Notes: generated from the sequence alone by a model not told the origin. Counted from the stretch's first letter, positions 18,755-26,481 are shown. The stretch is DNA of 64,000 nt from Terrisporobacter glycolicus ATCC 14880 = DSM 1288 (GCF_036812735.1 NZ_CP117523.1:2480001-2544000); one strand, 5' to 3'. Program-made: numbers and translations.

Positions 18755-19048
18755 CTACTTAGTATAATATGCAATACCAATACTCCCAGTACCTACATGA
18801 AGACCAATTACTGGTCCTATAGATCCAATTCCAACCTTTTTTCCCAACTTATCTTCCAACAGCATTAGCTAATTTTGAGACCTTCTTCTTCACAATTAAT
18901 ATGATGTACAATAACATCTCATAACCCTTTAGATTCTATATCATTTCATACAGTTAGTCTTTGAATCTATTATGCGTATATCTACTTCAGGATAATATTC
19001 TATTATCCTATTTGCATTTGAGTATGTACCACTCATTTTTGATAATAA
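18755..19048 (-). pseudogene. Decayed DegV-family fatty-acid-binding protein
   Basis: Minus-strand reading gives pieces of a DegV protein in changing frames: KMSGTYSNAN, DIRIIDSKT, DVIVHHINCEEEG, KKVGIGSIGPVIGLHVGTGS and a C-terminal IGIAYYTK followed by a stop. At least two frameshifts, internal stops and a missing middle and N-terminus show it is not functional. DegV proteins normally are about 280 residues and bind fatty acids for FakA kinase. Confidence 0.75.
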
Positions 19049-19113
19049 AAATATTTACTATTATATACTGAATTTGTTTATAAGATTAAGTTAAGCCCCA
19101 AAGGGACTACTTC

Positions 19114-19803
19114 TTAATCTCCTACTCCAAAATCCGTATTGTTAAATAAAATCTCTATCTTAGGATCATCTATTAAAAACTTATATTTTTTACTAAACCA
19201 AGCAACTAATTTTTCATCTCTTTTTACTTTAGAAGAATTATTAATAAAAACATTAATAGTTGCATGTTCAAAATACTTTTGTACAATTTCCATATCTTTA
19301 TCTATCATTTCTTTAGTTTGACCTTTTATTCCTACCATAATACACGGAGAATCAAAATATTTTTTCAACTCTTCGACTGTCTCAAATTTTGCATTTTTAT
19401 TAAGATATCCATTTCTAAAGTCATTGTCAAAAGTCTCCACACCTATCTTAAATGTTATAGGTATTTCAAAGAAATCTCTCATTTGCTGAATTTTATTTTT
19501 ATATATCCAATGACTTTCTAAAAATAATCTTTCAATTTTCTTTTCTTTGATTATTTCCTTTATTTTAAATAAAGTATCCTTAGGAATTTCAAAGCAACTA
19601 CCTGAATTTATTACTTCCAATACTTTGTATTTACCAGTAACATTTTCTAATACTTCAAAATTAAGCTTATTTATCTCTTCTTCATCTTTAGAGTTATCTA
19701 ATATATAATCACAAAAGCTACATTTTCCCCATTTACATGGAAAAGCTTTAAGTAGCACTATTTCACGTTGATTTTTATTTATTACTTCACTATATCTATC
19801 CAT
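19114..19803 (-). CDS. queL: Radical SAM queuine lyase (QueL-like)
   Basis: About 229 residues. The cluster motif near residue 23 is CKWGKCSFCDY, a CX4CX2C spacing rather than the usual CX3CX2C, followed by short TIM-barrel elements (NSGSCFEIP, GVETFD, GIKGQT). Small radical SAM proteins next to a nucleoside hydrolase and an ECF S component match the queuine-salvage set described in C. difficile, where QueL converts queuine to preQ1 for tRNA insertion. The start overlaps the end of the S-component gene; of two ATG codons I prefer the second because AAGGTG lies 10 bases upstream. Assignment depends largely on context and the riboswitch. Confidence 0.72.
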   Translation of the reverse strand: MDRYSEVINKNQREIVLLKAFPCKWGKCSFCDYILDNSKDEEEINKLNFEVLENVTGKYKVLEVINSGSCFEIPKDTLFKIKEIIKEKKIERLFLESHWIYKNKIQQMRDFFEIPITFKIGVETFDNDFRNGYLNKNAKFETVEELKKYFDSPCIMVGIKGQTKEMIDKDMEIVQKYFEHATINVFINNSSKVKRDEKLVAWFSKKYKFLIDDPKIEILFNNTDFGVGD

Positions 19804-20374
19804 GTTGTTCATTCACCTTCTGCTTAAATGATAATTTATAACTTTTAGGCAGTGCTGCTACACCTAAAGCTACTAAAACTACAGCTAAAAATTTATCTGC
19901 ATAATCTGTACATACTTGAGTTATAAATACGCTAATTACCAAAGGTACGTTAAAATGACTTAATATTTGTACTATATAAGAAGAACCAGAAGATGTGACT
20001 CCTTCAAATAAAAATGCTGCAATTACTGCACTTATAATACTTGTTGGTAAAGTAAATATAAATACTCCAAATGGTGTTTTTTTCCCACTCAAAAATCCTT
20101 TATCATACATTAATCCTGCTAAAAGCCCTGTACTTATTTGTACTGGAGCAAAATACAATGAATATGGATCAAATGTCATTCCACTTACTAAACTGCCACA
20201 TACGCCAGTCATAACTGCAAATCTAGGTCCTAATAAACAAGCCACTAATATTGTGCCTATGGAGTCTAAATAAATAGGTAATCTTAATGTTAATGCTATT
20301 AATGCTCCTATTATATTTAAAGAAATTCCCATTGCCATCAAAGTTAAATTTCTTGTATTCATACTCTTATTCAT
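19796..20374 (-). CDS. queT: ECF transporter S component, queuosine/queuine type
   Basis: 192-residue membrane protein with five to six hydrophobic segments, the size and pattern of ECF-type substrate-binding (S) components. RLPIYLDSIGTILVACLLGP and the GVCGSLVSGMTFDPYSLYF block are typical of this family. It would need the shared ECF energising module encoded elsewhere. Placed between the hydrolase and the radical SAM gene under a preQ1-type riboswitch, it most likely imports queuosine or queuine. It starts 2 bases after the upstream stop. Confidence 0.75.
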   Translation of the reverse strand: MNKSMNTRNLTLMAMGISLNIIGALIALTLRLPIYLDSIGTILVACLLGPRFAVMTGVCGSLVSGMTFDPYSLYFAPVQISTGLLAGLMYDKGFLSGKKTPFGVFIFTLPTSIISAVIAAFLFEGVTSSGSSYIVQILSHFNVPLVISVFITQVCTDYADKFLAVVLVALGVAALPKSYKLSFKQKVNEQHG

Positions 20375-20376
20375 TT

Positions 20377-21342
20377 TTATATTACCCCCTGAATCGTATC
20401 TATTTCATTTTCATATCCTTTAAATATTCTTTTTAAGAACATTTTCATAAAAGCTTTTTCATCTACTTCTGTTAAAACATAAGCATTTGAATTATTTTTG
20501 TAAAAGTTAAATGAGTCTACTATAGATTGACCTATAGCCACTCCATCATGGACTACTTCTACATAAGAATCAAAGCCCTTACATAAATTTCTATCAATGA
20601 AATATGCCACTGCAAGAGGATCATTAATTACACATCCTATTATGTGCTCTTGTTCCCAATGGAAATCTATATAAAATCTTGTTATTTCACTTATAAATTT
20701 TGATTTTTCCTTATCAAGTCTATTTATAAACTCAATAATATTTGGTGTTAAAACTATTTTCCTAGTTACATCTAGGCCTACCATATGAATTTTTTTAGGT
20801 AAGTTTTTATAAACATAATCAGCTGCATGAGGATCTACCCAATAATTAAACTCTGCAACTGGTGAACAGTTTCCATGTATCCTAAAGGCTCCACCCATAG
20901 ATACAAATTCGTCTAAGTTATTGAAAACTTCTTTATTCTTCATTAAAGCTTTTGCAATATTAGTCATTGGCCCTAAAGCTATTATAGATACTTTTTTATT
21001 GCTTTTTAAGGTATCAATAATAAAGTCTACTCCTCCGTCTAATATTTTCTTGTTTACATCTTCATAGAAATTCTCTCCTATACCATCTTCTCCATGAGTA
21101 TCTTGCGCTGTTACAAGTTCTCTTTGTAATGGGGATCTTTCTCCCACATAAATTGGTATATCAAGCCTTTTTGATATTTGAAGTGCTTTTGAAGCATTTT
21201 TTGCTCCAATATCTGCCGGTACATTACCGCTACAGATTGTAAGTCCTACAACTTCCAACTCTTTGGAATTTAAAGCTAGAAGTATTGCCAGGCAGTCATC
21301 TATACCTGGATCACAATCAATTATTACTTTTCTTTTTTCCAT
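20377..21342 (-). CDS. queK: Nucleoside hydrolase, probable queuosine hydrolase (QueK-like)
   Basis: 321 residues of the IU-nucleoside hydrolase fold: the calcium-binding motif IIDCDPGIDDCLAI at residues 6-19, GERSPLQRE, TNIAKAL, and the late active-site EFNYWVDPHAAD and HDGVA. Generic members split inosine or uridine, but gene context (S component, radical SAM lyase, preQ1 riboswitch) points to QueK, which frees queuine from queuosine. First gene of the operon. Its ribosome site AGGAGAT (21348-21354) can be paired by an upstream complement, see the leader entries. Confidence 0.78.
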   Translation of the reverse strand: MEKRKVIIDCDPGIDDCLAILLALNSKELEVVGLTICSGNVPADIGAKNASKALQISKRLDIPIYVGERSPLQRELVTAQDTHGEDGIGENFYEDVNKKILDGGVDFIIDTLKSNKKVSIIALGPMTNIAKALMKNKEVFNNLDEFVSMGGAFRIHGNCSPVAEFNYWVDPHAADYVYKNLPKKIHMVGLDVTRKIVLTPNIIEFINRLDKEKSKFISEITRFYIDFHWEQEHIIGCVINDPLAVAYFIDRNLCKGFDSYVEVVHDGVAIGQSIVDSFNFYKNNSNAYVLTEVDEKAFMKMFLKRIFKGYENEIDTIQGVI

Positions 21343-21347
21343 ATCTT

Positions 21348-21375
21348 ATCTCCTCTCAATCTTTCTAAAGGAGAT
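21348..21375 (-). promoter_or_regulatory. Ribosome-site-sequestering hairpin, queK expression platform
   Basis: On the minus strand ATCTCCT (21375-21369) is a perfect complement of AGGAGAT (21354-21348), the queK ribosome site, with a 14-base loop. The same region, as AGGATCTC (21378-21371), is also fully complementary to GAGATCCT inside the riboswitch aptamer (21471-21464). The two pairings exclude each other, giving a simple translational switch: free aptamer bases can hold the anti-ribosome-site; folding the aptamer on ligand would release it. Confidence 0.6.
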
Positions 21376-21445
21376 CCTATACGCTTTTTGCACAAAAAAG
21401 CCGTATCTAAGGATTAACTTAAATACTGCCACTAAATAAGCTAAC

Positions 21446-21479
21446 CTAGTTTTTTATACTTGGAGGATCTCGAACAAGT
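21446..21479 (-). ncRNA. preQ1-I riboswitch aptamer
   Basis: 34 bases with the exact layout of the B. subtilis type-I aptamer: P1 ACTTG/CAAGT, a 6-base loop TTCGAG, a 6-base segment ATCCTC with C at position 15 (the ligand-pairing base), then the tail ATAAAAAACTAG with six A in a row. The tail CTA can form the pseudoknot with the loop AG; the usual third pair is replaced by a G/A clash next to a C-G pair. It lies about 104 bases before the queK start. Confidence 0.85.
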
Positions 21480-21500
21480 CCTAGATTATTTCTATAACCT

Positions 21501-21529
21501 AGTATTTTCAATTGTTTTACTATTGTAAA
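21501..21529 (-). promoter_or_regulatory. Candidate promoter of the queuine operon
   Basis: Minus-strand TTTACA (21524-21529) and AATACT (21501-21506) with a 17-base spacer; transcription would begin about 15 bases before the aptamer. Confidence 0.45.
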
Positions 21530-21840
21530 ATCACAATTGTCTAGTATTTCGTCTAGTCTATTAAAGTTATCCACAACTAAACAATTAATATTCTATCATA
21601 ATTTTATGTCTAATCCAATAATTTTATTATTATATTTAATATAGTAATATTTTTTAAATTTAGGAATATTTCCATGGTCAAAAATCATACTCTATATCAA
21701 GTGTATTTAATAAACGTAGTGTTCTAAAACTCGTTTTAGATATTGAGTACACGTTTTTGATATTGGTTAGAGTTTATAGGATGAGTATGTGCTTTTATAC
21801 ATATACTCACTTTTTATGTAAATTTATATAATTATTATAT
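21530..21840. other. AT-rich gap between chromosome and accessory segment
   Basis: No gene recognised on either strand. A weak hairpin GAGTATGT ... ACATATACTC followed by ACTTTTTATG lies at 21783-21812. The left junction of the accessory segment or prophage may lie in this gap, but with no second attachment copy in the window I cannot define one. Confidence 0.35.
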
Positions 21841-21844
21841 AAAA

Positions 21845-21869
21845 AAGCTACCTATTAACTAGGCAGCTT
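21845..21869 (-). terminator. Terminator overlapping the ATPase gene end
   Basis: Minus-strand AAGCTGCCTA, 5-base loop, TAGGTAGCTT (one G-T pair), then TTTT. The stem includes the last codons and stop of the ATPase gene. Confidence 0.82.
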
Positions 21870-24158
21870 ACATATAAAGCTTGAATATCCAGTATTCTCA
21901 TTTTTAATTAAACATAAAGCATGATATCTTTCTAGCTCTGTTAAATCGGTTTCAGTATATCCATCCTTTTCAAAATATACCGATAAGCCTTTATATGCTT
22001 CTGGATCACATCCACTAATTAGTATAAAACTTGCCCCACTTGATAACAGTGACTTTTTACATTTAGCTGTTAGTTGATCCAAGTAATGCATAGCTAATGT
22101 AAATGTCAAATTATATTTCCTGTGCTCTACTAATATATCTTCTAATAATAATTGTGCATGAGGACATTGATGCAATTCGTTAATAAATACTTCTGTTTGT
22201 ATATTTTTATCAGCTTCTTGTTTAGCAATCCATATCTTTTGCAGGTAAAAAGTACACATTAAATCCTTCAACATTTTACTCTTAAATGACTTATGAGGTA
22301 TTTTTATTAATACGACTTTTCTTTCGTTCATAGCTTTTACAAAATCAATATTATTCGAACCGTCTTTCATAAAAGCTTTTTTAGTATAAAAACTAGCACT
22401 TTTTAATTTAGCTATTCTATCTAAAATTCCATCTATTTTACTATCGTAATTTTCAACATTACCTTTTTTATCTGTTTTATCTAATTCTCGTAAATCTTCT
22501 ATTTCTTCTGATAATTCTATCTTACCTTCTTTATCTAAATTATTAATTATATTTCTTCTATAATCTGGATTCTTTAATATATTTATTATTTCTTTAAAGC
22601 TACTATTTACATTATTGTAAAAAGCTACTATTCCAGCACAATACAAGTACCTTAACATTCTAGGTGATAATTCACTTTTAACATCATTTATAGTATCAAG
22701 TAATAATTCGAATTGCTGTGCTTTTTGCATAGACACTTCTATTTTAACATCTAAACTATCATGAGGTTTATATGTTAATTCATTAATTAAGAATGCCTGT
22801 AATTCATCATCTCTATTAGTATTTATTTCAATAAGCTTTTCGTTTGGTACTCTTTTCTTTATATCATCTGCTAATTGGCATACATCTATATAATCAATTA
22901 CAAACAAAGATCTGTTAGATTTAATTATGTCCTCTGATAAATTACCCATATAATAATCTTTCCCAGCTCCTTGGCTTCCCATTAGTACCCTACTCATTCT
23001 TTTCATTTGTTCATCTGTAGAATAATATACTTCTTGTGTATTTTCTTTATTTTTTACTTTTCCTATCCTTATTTCTCCATCCTCTAAACATTTAGGAGCT
23101 TTAAGTTCTAATACTTTATTATGCTCTATCATGTTAAACTGTTTAATAACATCTGTACTAGGCATATTTATAAAATTGCTGCATTCTTCTACTGTAGTTT
23201 TATTTACATTCACATTTTTTATAACTGTCTTTTTTATATCTATATTTTTAGTTATTTGGGTTACGATTAAGCTATTATCATCTTCTATACTCTTAAAAGT
23301 ATTAGCTAAAGTGTTAGATAATTCAACCTCCCTTGATTTATCATTAGATTTAGCTAAAATTATAGTTTGATTTTCGCATATAGCCTTCTCGCTCTTTCTT
23401 TTAGTACTATAAGATATTTCTTTTTTTAAATGATTAAACATACATTGGTTATCATTAGAATTTGATACCAGACAATTTAAAAGGTCATTTATAAAGTTGA
23501 TTAAAATTTTAAGAGAAATTACTCCATAGTCTTTTATATTTTTTTGTTTTTTTAGATTTTCACCCTCTTGAAACTTTTTAATTGACTTATTATATACTTT
23601 ATTCTTAAAATAGTTGGATTGATTTTCACTTGTAGGTATGAAATTATAAAATATTCCTACTTCTTCATTTTCTTCTAACATTGATGTAATACTCATGTTA
23701 GCATTCAATAAATCATTGTTCCTTTTATCTACAGCTAACGATAAACTATCATCGTATTTATAATGAATATCATATTTAGTACATGAGTTTATATCTATTG
23801 GAAGCTTATCGACTTCTTTTATCTCTATGTTTTTCCATATTTCTTTAAATTTAACTTTAAATTGATTTTGGAATATCTTCGGAATTATAAAATAGAATTG
23901 AACTTTATCTTTAGTGATGTGTATATAGAAGCTTGCTTTAGGTCTTTCCTCTATTATTAATCTTTTACTAGCTTGACTTATATATTTATTAGTCTTTTTG
24001 AACATCTTGTTTACTAATGCCGCTATTTGTTCTGTATTATTATTTCTATTTGATTTAGTTACGATAAGTTGTAAGTATATATATTCGCACTTTTTATATT
24101 CAAAGTAATCACTCACCTTCATAGACCTAACTTTTCCAATAATTACATTATTAAACAC
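21855..24158 (-). CDS. VirD4/HerA-type DNA-translocating ATPase
   Basis: 767 residues, unrecognised as a named protein. The C-terminal half is a P-loop motor: Walker A GSQGAGKDY at about 395-403, a strand SLFVIDYID, a VirD4/HerA-like INELHQCP near 660 and a downstream HYLDQL, as in coupling proteins and FtsK/HerA pumps. The N-terminal about 380 residues lack clear membrane helices and look like the soluble domain of conjugation-type ATPases of Gram-positive elements. It overlaps by 8 bases the gene for a two-helix membrane protein, which with another small membrane protein probably anchors it. No relaxase is nearby. It could serve conjugation, filamentous-phage-like export, or another DNA or protein secretion job. 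Confidence 0.65.
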   Translation of the reverse strand: MFNNVIIGKVRSMKVSDYFEYKKCEYIYLQLIVTKSNRNNNTEQIAALVNKMFKKTNKYISQASKRLIIEERPKASFYIHITKDKVQFYFIIPKIFQNQFKVKFKEIWKNIEIKEVDKLPIDINSCTKYDIHYKYDDSLSLAVDKRNNDLLNANMSITSMLEENEEVGIFYNFIPTSENQSNYFKNKVYNKSIKKFQEGENLKKQKNIKDYGVISLKILINFINDLLNCLVSNSNDNQCMFNHLKKEISYSTKRKSEKAICENQTIILAKSNDKSREVELSNTLANTFKSIEDDNSLIVTQITKNIDIKKTVIKNVNVNKTTVEECSNFINMPSTDVIKQFNMIEHNKVLELKAPKCLEDGEIRIGKVKNKENTQEVYYSTDEQMKRMSRVLMGSQGAGKDYYMGNLSEDIIKSNRSLFVIDYIDVCQLADDIKKRVPNEKLIEINTNRDDELQAFLINELTYKPHDSLDVKIEVSMQKAQQFELLLDTINDVKSELSPRMLRYLYCAGIVAFYNNVNSSFKEIINILKNPDYRRNIINNLDKEGKIELSEEIEDLRELDKTDKKGNVENYDSKIDGILDRIAKLKSASFYTKKAFMKDGSNNIDFVKAMNERKVVLIKIPHKSFKSKMLKDLMCTFYLQKIWIAKQEADKNIQTEVFINELHQCPHAQLLLEDILVEHRKYNLTFTLAMHYLDQLTAKCKKSLLSSGASFILISGCDPEAYKGLSVYFEKDGYTETDLTELERYHALCLIKNENTGYSSFICKLPS

Positions 24159-24360
24159 GGCATATCACCTTCGATAATATTTGAATAATTATATATACTG
24201 CAGGCATCATAAAACCTATACTTTTACCTTTTTCCCAACCGAATACATATAATACTAACGCTATTAATCCTACTACCACCAACCAGTCATAACATACCAT
24301 GCTAATAGTTTCTAAACACTCACTACCAAATTGAACTAAAAATGATTGTATTTTATCCAC
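24151..24360 (-). CDS. Two-helix small membrane protein
   Basis: 69 residues with two hydrophobic segments (about 22-40 and 48-65) split by GWEKGKSIG. Size and layout recall pilin-like or coat-like small proteins that precede secretion ATPases in Gram-positive conjugative and filamentous-phage modules. Its 3' end overlaps the ATPase gene by 8 bases (translational coupling). Function unknown. Confidence 0.65.
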   Translation of the reverse strand: MDKIQSFLVQFGSECLETISMVCYDWLVVVGLIALVLYVFGWEKGKSIGFMMPAVYIIIQILSKVICRV

Positions 24361-24375
24361 AGTAATGCCCTCCTA

Positions 24376-24744
24376 TTAAAATTTAATCATATCAAATAAT
24401 CTTGGATATAGATTTAATACTATATAGAAAATGAAATATTGAATACCTTCACTAAACGCTTCTTTTAAGTTAGCTCCTTGCAGCATTTCTTGTGTCATAC
24501 ATATTATACCTTTACCTAAACAACCATACTTAGCAAATATTAATACCATGTGTATTATTTCAAAAGCTACAGATCCTAATCCTAAATCATTATTAGCTGC
24601 AAGAATAGGTTTTGGAATTATTACCGCTAATAAAAATACTAATTTTGCATATTCTTTTTTATTTTTCTTTAGTTTTCCTAAAAATTTATCTATTGTACTC
24701 AACTCTTGCAACTGTCTGTATTCTGAAAATGTATAAGATTTCAT
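24376..24744 (-). CDS. Small membrane protein, VirB2/pilin-like
   Basis: 122 residues: a basic N-terminal region (LGKLKKNKKEYAK), a hydrophobic segment ending in PKPILAANN that could be a long leader or signal anchor, then two more hydrophobic segments (MVLIFAKYGCLGKGIICM and FIFYIVLNLYPRLFDMI). This late-cleavage, two-helix plan is that of VirB2/TrbC pilins, but I see no direct homology. Second gene of the cassette, 15 bases before the next gene; ribosome site AAGGAGG. Confidence 0.65.
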   Translation of the reverse strand: MKSYTFSEYRQLQELSTIDKFLGKLKKNKKEYAKLVFLLAVIIPKPILAANNDLGLGSVAFEIIHMVLIFAKYGCLGKGIICMTQEMLQGANLKEAFSEGIQYFIFYIVLNLYPRLFDMIKF

Positions 24745-24799
24745 GTTTAAACCTCCTTAAAATTGTATAAACTATAACTACAAAATTATAGGACGGTGA

Positions 24800-24874
24800 A
24801 TGCATATGGGTGAAGCTATATTTTGGTTTGGATGTGCTCTTGCTTTAGATATTATAGAAAAGACTTTCTTTTAA
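24800..24874 (+). CDS. Possible 24-residue peptide
   Basis: ATGCATATGGGT opens a short frame ending in TAA: a hydrophobic, aromatic peptide containing GEAIFWFGCALALDIIEK. A weak GGACGG lies upstream. It is opposite in strand to the cassette on both sides. May be chance. Confidence 0.2.
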   Translation: MHMGEAIFWFGCALALDIIEKTFF

Positions 24875-24978
24875 TAGAAGGGTTTTTATAAATTATTATA
24901 GAAGTAATAATAGAATTGTATTTATATGCAGTTCACATACCTTTGAGCTCTATGGATGGCGGTCCTGGAGCTCTTTTA

Positions 24979-25155
24979 CTATTCGCTTTTTTCTATTTCT
25001 CTTTTCATTTCTGCTTTCAAAACTTGTTTAATATAGTTACTTTTTCCGTAAATTTCAAATTTACTTTCCAACCAATCTAGCAACATTTTATCATCTAGTG
25101 TACTTGTTTTAAAAGATACTGGTATCACTATAGGTTTATTATTTCTATTTGCCAT
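24979..25155 (-). CDS. Ribbon-helix-helix-like DNA-binding protein
   Basis: 58 residues from the ATG with AGAGAGGTGA upstream (an in-frame GTG 9 bases earlier is less likely). A short strand KPIVIPVSF followed by two helices (DKMLLDWLESKFEIY, KSNYIKQVLKAEMKREIE) fits the CopG/Arc ribbon-helix-helix fold. It heads the cassette with the two membrane proteins and ATPase, after a 234-base gap, and faces repeats in the divergent region that may be its sites. Confidence 0.6.
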   Translation of the reverse strand: MANRNNKPIVIPVSFKTSTLDDKMLLDWLESKFEIYGKSNYIKQVLKAEMKREIEKSE

Positions 25156-25183
25156 AACTATCACCTCTCTAAAATTTATTCTA

Positions 25184-25346
25184 TTGTTAATTAAATAATT
25201 CTTAAATATTATCTAATAATTAGTTATACAATTTTTAACTAATATCCTTTACTTTTTATCTTGTTAATTAAATATATGTTAATGTTAGTTAATTGTTACA
25301 TTAAAATTATAAAAGAATTATTTATTTTTTTATTAATGTTAGTCAA
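25184..25346. repeat. Direct repeats in the divergent regulatory gap
   Basis: TTGTTAATTAAATA occurs at 25184-25197 and 25261-25274. TTAATGTTAGTYAA occurs at 25279-25292 and 25333-25346. All lie between the ribbon-helix-helix gene and the divergent plus-strand gene, as expected for operators or an AT-rich control site. Confidence 0.5.
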
Positions 25347-25404
25347 CTCTTGATTAATTATTTCATATACATAAGTAAATAAAAATTTATGAGGAGGATA
25401 TATA

Positions 25405-25608
25405 ATGAAAGAATATAAAGTTAGTTGGACTGATATTAGAGGTAATGAGTTCTTTAGCGAAGAATATGGATATGATGAAGCTTTACAACTGTATAATGAG
25501 ATTTGCGCTGATAAAGTTGATAATGAACAAATAGAAGCTCGTTTATACAATTCAGATATACTTTTAAAAAGATTTGATAATATAGAAAATAAATACTATA
25601 AAATGTAG
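25405..25608 (+). CDS. Hypothetical 67-residue protein
   Basis: Acidic, soluble, MKEYKVSWTDIRGNEFFSEE at the start then a helix DEALQLYNEICADK and a strand-rich end. Good GAGGAGG ribosome site and its own terminator. Divergent from the ribbon-helix-helix gene. I do not recognise it. Confidence 0.6.
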   Translation: MKEYKVSWTDIRGNEFFSEEYGYDEALQLYNEICADKVDNEQIEARLYNSDILLKRFDNIENKYYKM

Positions 25609-25615
25609 TATTTTT

Positions 25616-25639
25616 GACTAGAGATTAACTTCTCTAGTC
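25616..25639 (+). terminator. Terminator after the 67-residue gene
   Basis: GACTAGAGA ... TCTCTAGTC, 9 bp, loop of 6, then TTTTCT. Confidence 0.85.
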
Positions 25640-25674
25640 TTTTCTGCTACTATATTAAATAAGGGGTGTATATA

Positions 25675-26178
25675 ATGAAGAAAATATTAAGTTTTATAAT
25701 AAGCGGAGTTATTTGTATTGGTTTATCTGGGTGTACAAATAATGATAGTACTACTAAAGATGAAACCAAAGAAGATACAAAAGTTGAACAAAATAAAGAT
25801 GATAGTAATGAAAAAGAAACTGATAAGTCATCAAATAAATCTCAAAAATCATCAGGTGAAACTTCTTCTGAAAGTAAACCTTATACTAAAACAAATAAAA
25901 AATCTACTAAAAAAGAAAATCAAGATGAAAATATTAAAGATGGTACTCACTTGGGTAAAGAAGGTAAAAAACAAGATGAAGGCTATGTTTATGATCCTGA
26001 TACAGATACAAGAGATAAAGAGTATTGGGATAGCTTTAAAGAATATGAAGATAAAAATACAGATGAACAAAAAACTAAATATTATATAAATGGAAAAGAA
26101 GTAACTTATAAAGAATGGTTAAAATCTAATAAAAAAGCTCAACAAGGTGAAGAGTATTGGGATTCTAACAAAGAATAG
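25675..26178 (+). CDS. Highly charged lipoprotein
   Basis: 167 residues. A signal peptide with lipobox (SFIISGVICIGLSGC) is followed by about 90 residues of low-complexity Lys/Glu/Ser/Asp sequence and a folded end that carries EYWDS twice and YYINGKEVTYKEWL. It should be anchored on the outer face of the membrane. Start chosen at the ATG after AAGGGGTG; a GTG 9 bases upstream lies inside that ribosome site. No known family. Possible roles include surface exclusion or phage exclusion for the element, which is guesswork. Confidence 0.75.
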   Translation: MKKILSFIISGVICIGLSGCTNNDSTTKDETKEDTKVEQNKDDSNEKETDKSSNKSQKSSGETSSESKPYTKTNKKSTKKENQDENIKDGTHLGKEGKKQDEGYVYDPDTDTRDKEYWDSFKEYEDKNTDEQKTKYYINGKEVTYKEWLKSNKKAQQGEEYWDSNKE

Positions 26179-26181
26179 CAA

Positions 26182-26222
26182 AAAAGGTTGGTAAGGAACT
26201 TTATTTCCCTACCAGCCTTTTA
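26182..26222 (+). terminator. Terminator after lipoprotein gene
   Basis: Stem AAAAGG.TGGTA.GG with its complement CC.TACCA.CCTTTT, two small bulges, ending in TTTT; starts 4 bases after the stop. The next 200 bases hold nothing else that I can call. Confidence 0.85.
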
Positions 26223-26428
26223 AAATTACACTATAACATGGATTATTAAAATTATGGACATACTTCAAAGGTCCTATACATATTATAATAGTACCTATAT
26301 TTAAAAATTATTTTTATTGTGTCAAAGGTGGTCACCGTAATGCCAACTTATTTTTTATTACTTCACATATCTACTACTAGATATTATTGTAAAAATTAAA
26401 AATTAGTTGGTATTTTTTTACAAAACTT

Positions 26429-26457
26429 TTGACGGGACGTCATAAAAATAATATAAT
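26429..26457 (+). promoter_or_regulatory. Strong promoter with embedded operator
   Basis: TTGACG (26429-26434) and TATAAT (26452-26457) with a 17-base spacer, near consensus. A perfect palindrome TGACGGGACGTCA (26430-26442) covers the -35 box and the start of the spacer, an ideal place for a repressor. It drives the three small genes that follow; the AbrB-like third gene is a candidate autoregulator. Confidence 0.75.
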
Positions 26458-26481
26458 TATAGTATGGAAGGAGGAAAAGAA

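Noticed and set aside
20377-21342. General purine/pyrimidine ribonucleoside hydrolase (Rih type)
   Set aside because: Possible from the fold alone, but the S component, radical SAM partner and preQ1-type riboswitch favour queuosine; kept as an alternative.
25718-26089. Lys/Ile-rich frame overlapping the lipoprotein gene
   Set aside because: Product is a shifted reading of the A-rich low-complexity region; the lipoprotein frame has the signal peptide, lipobox and ribosome site.
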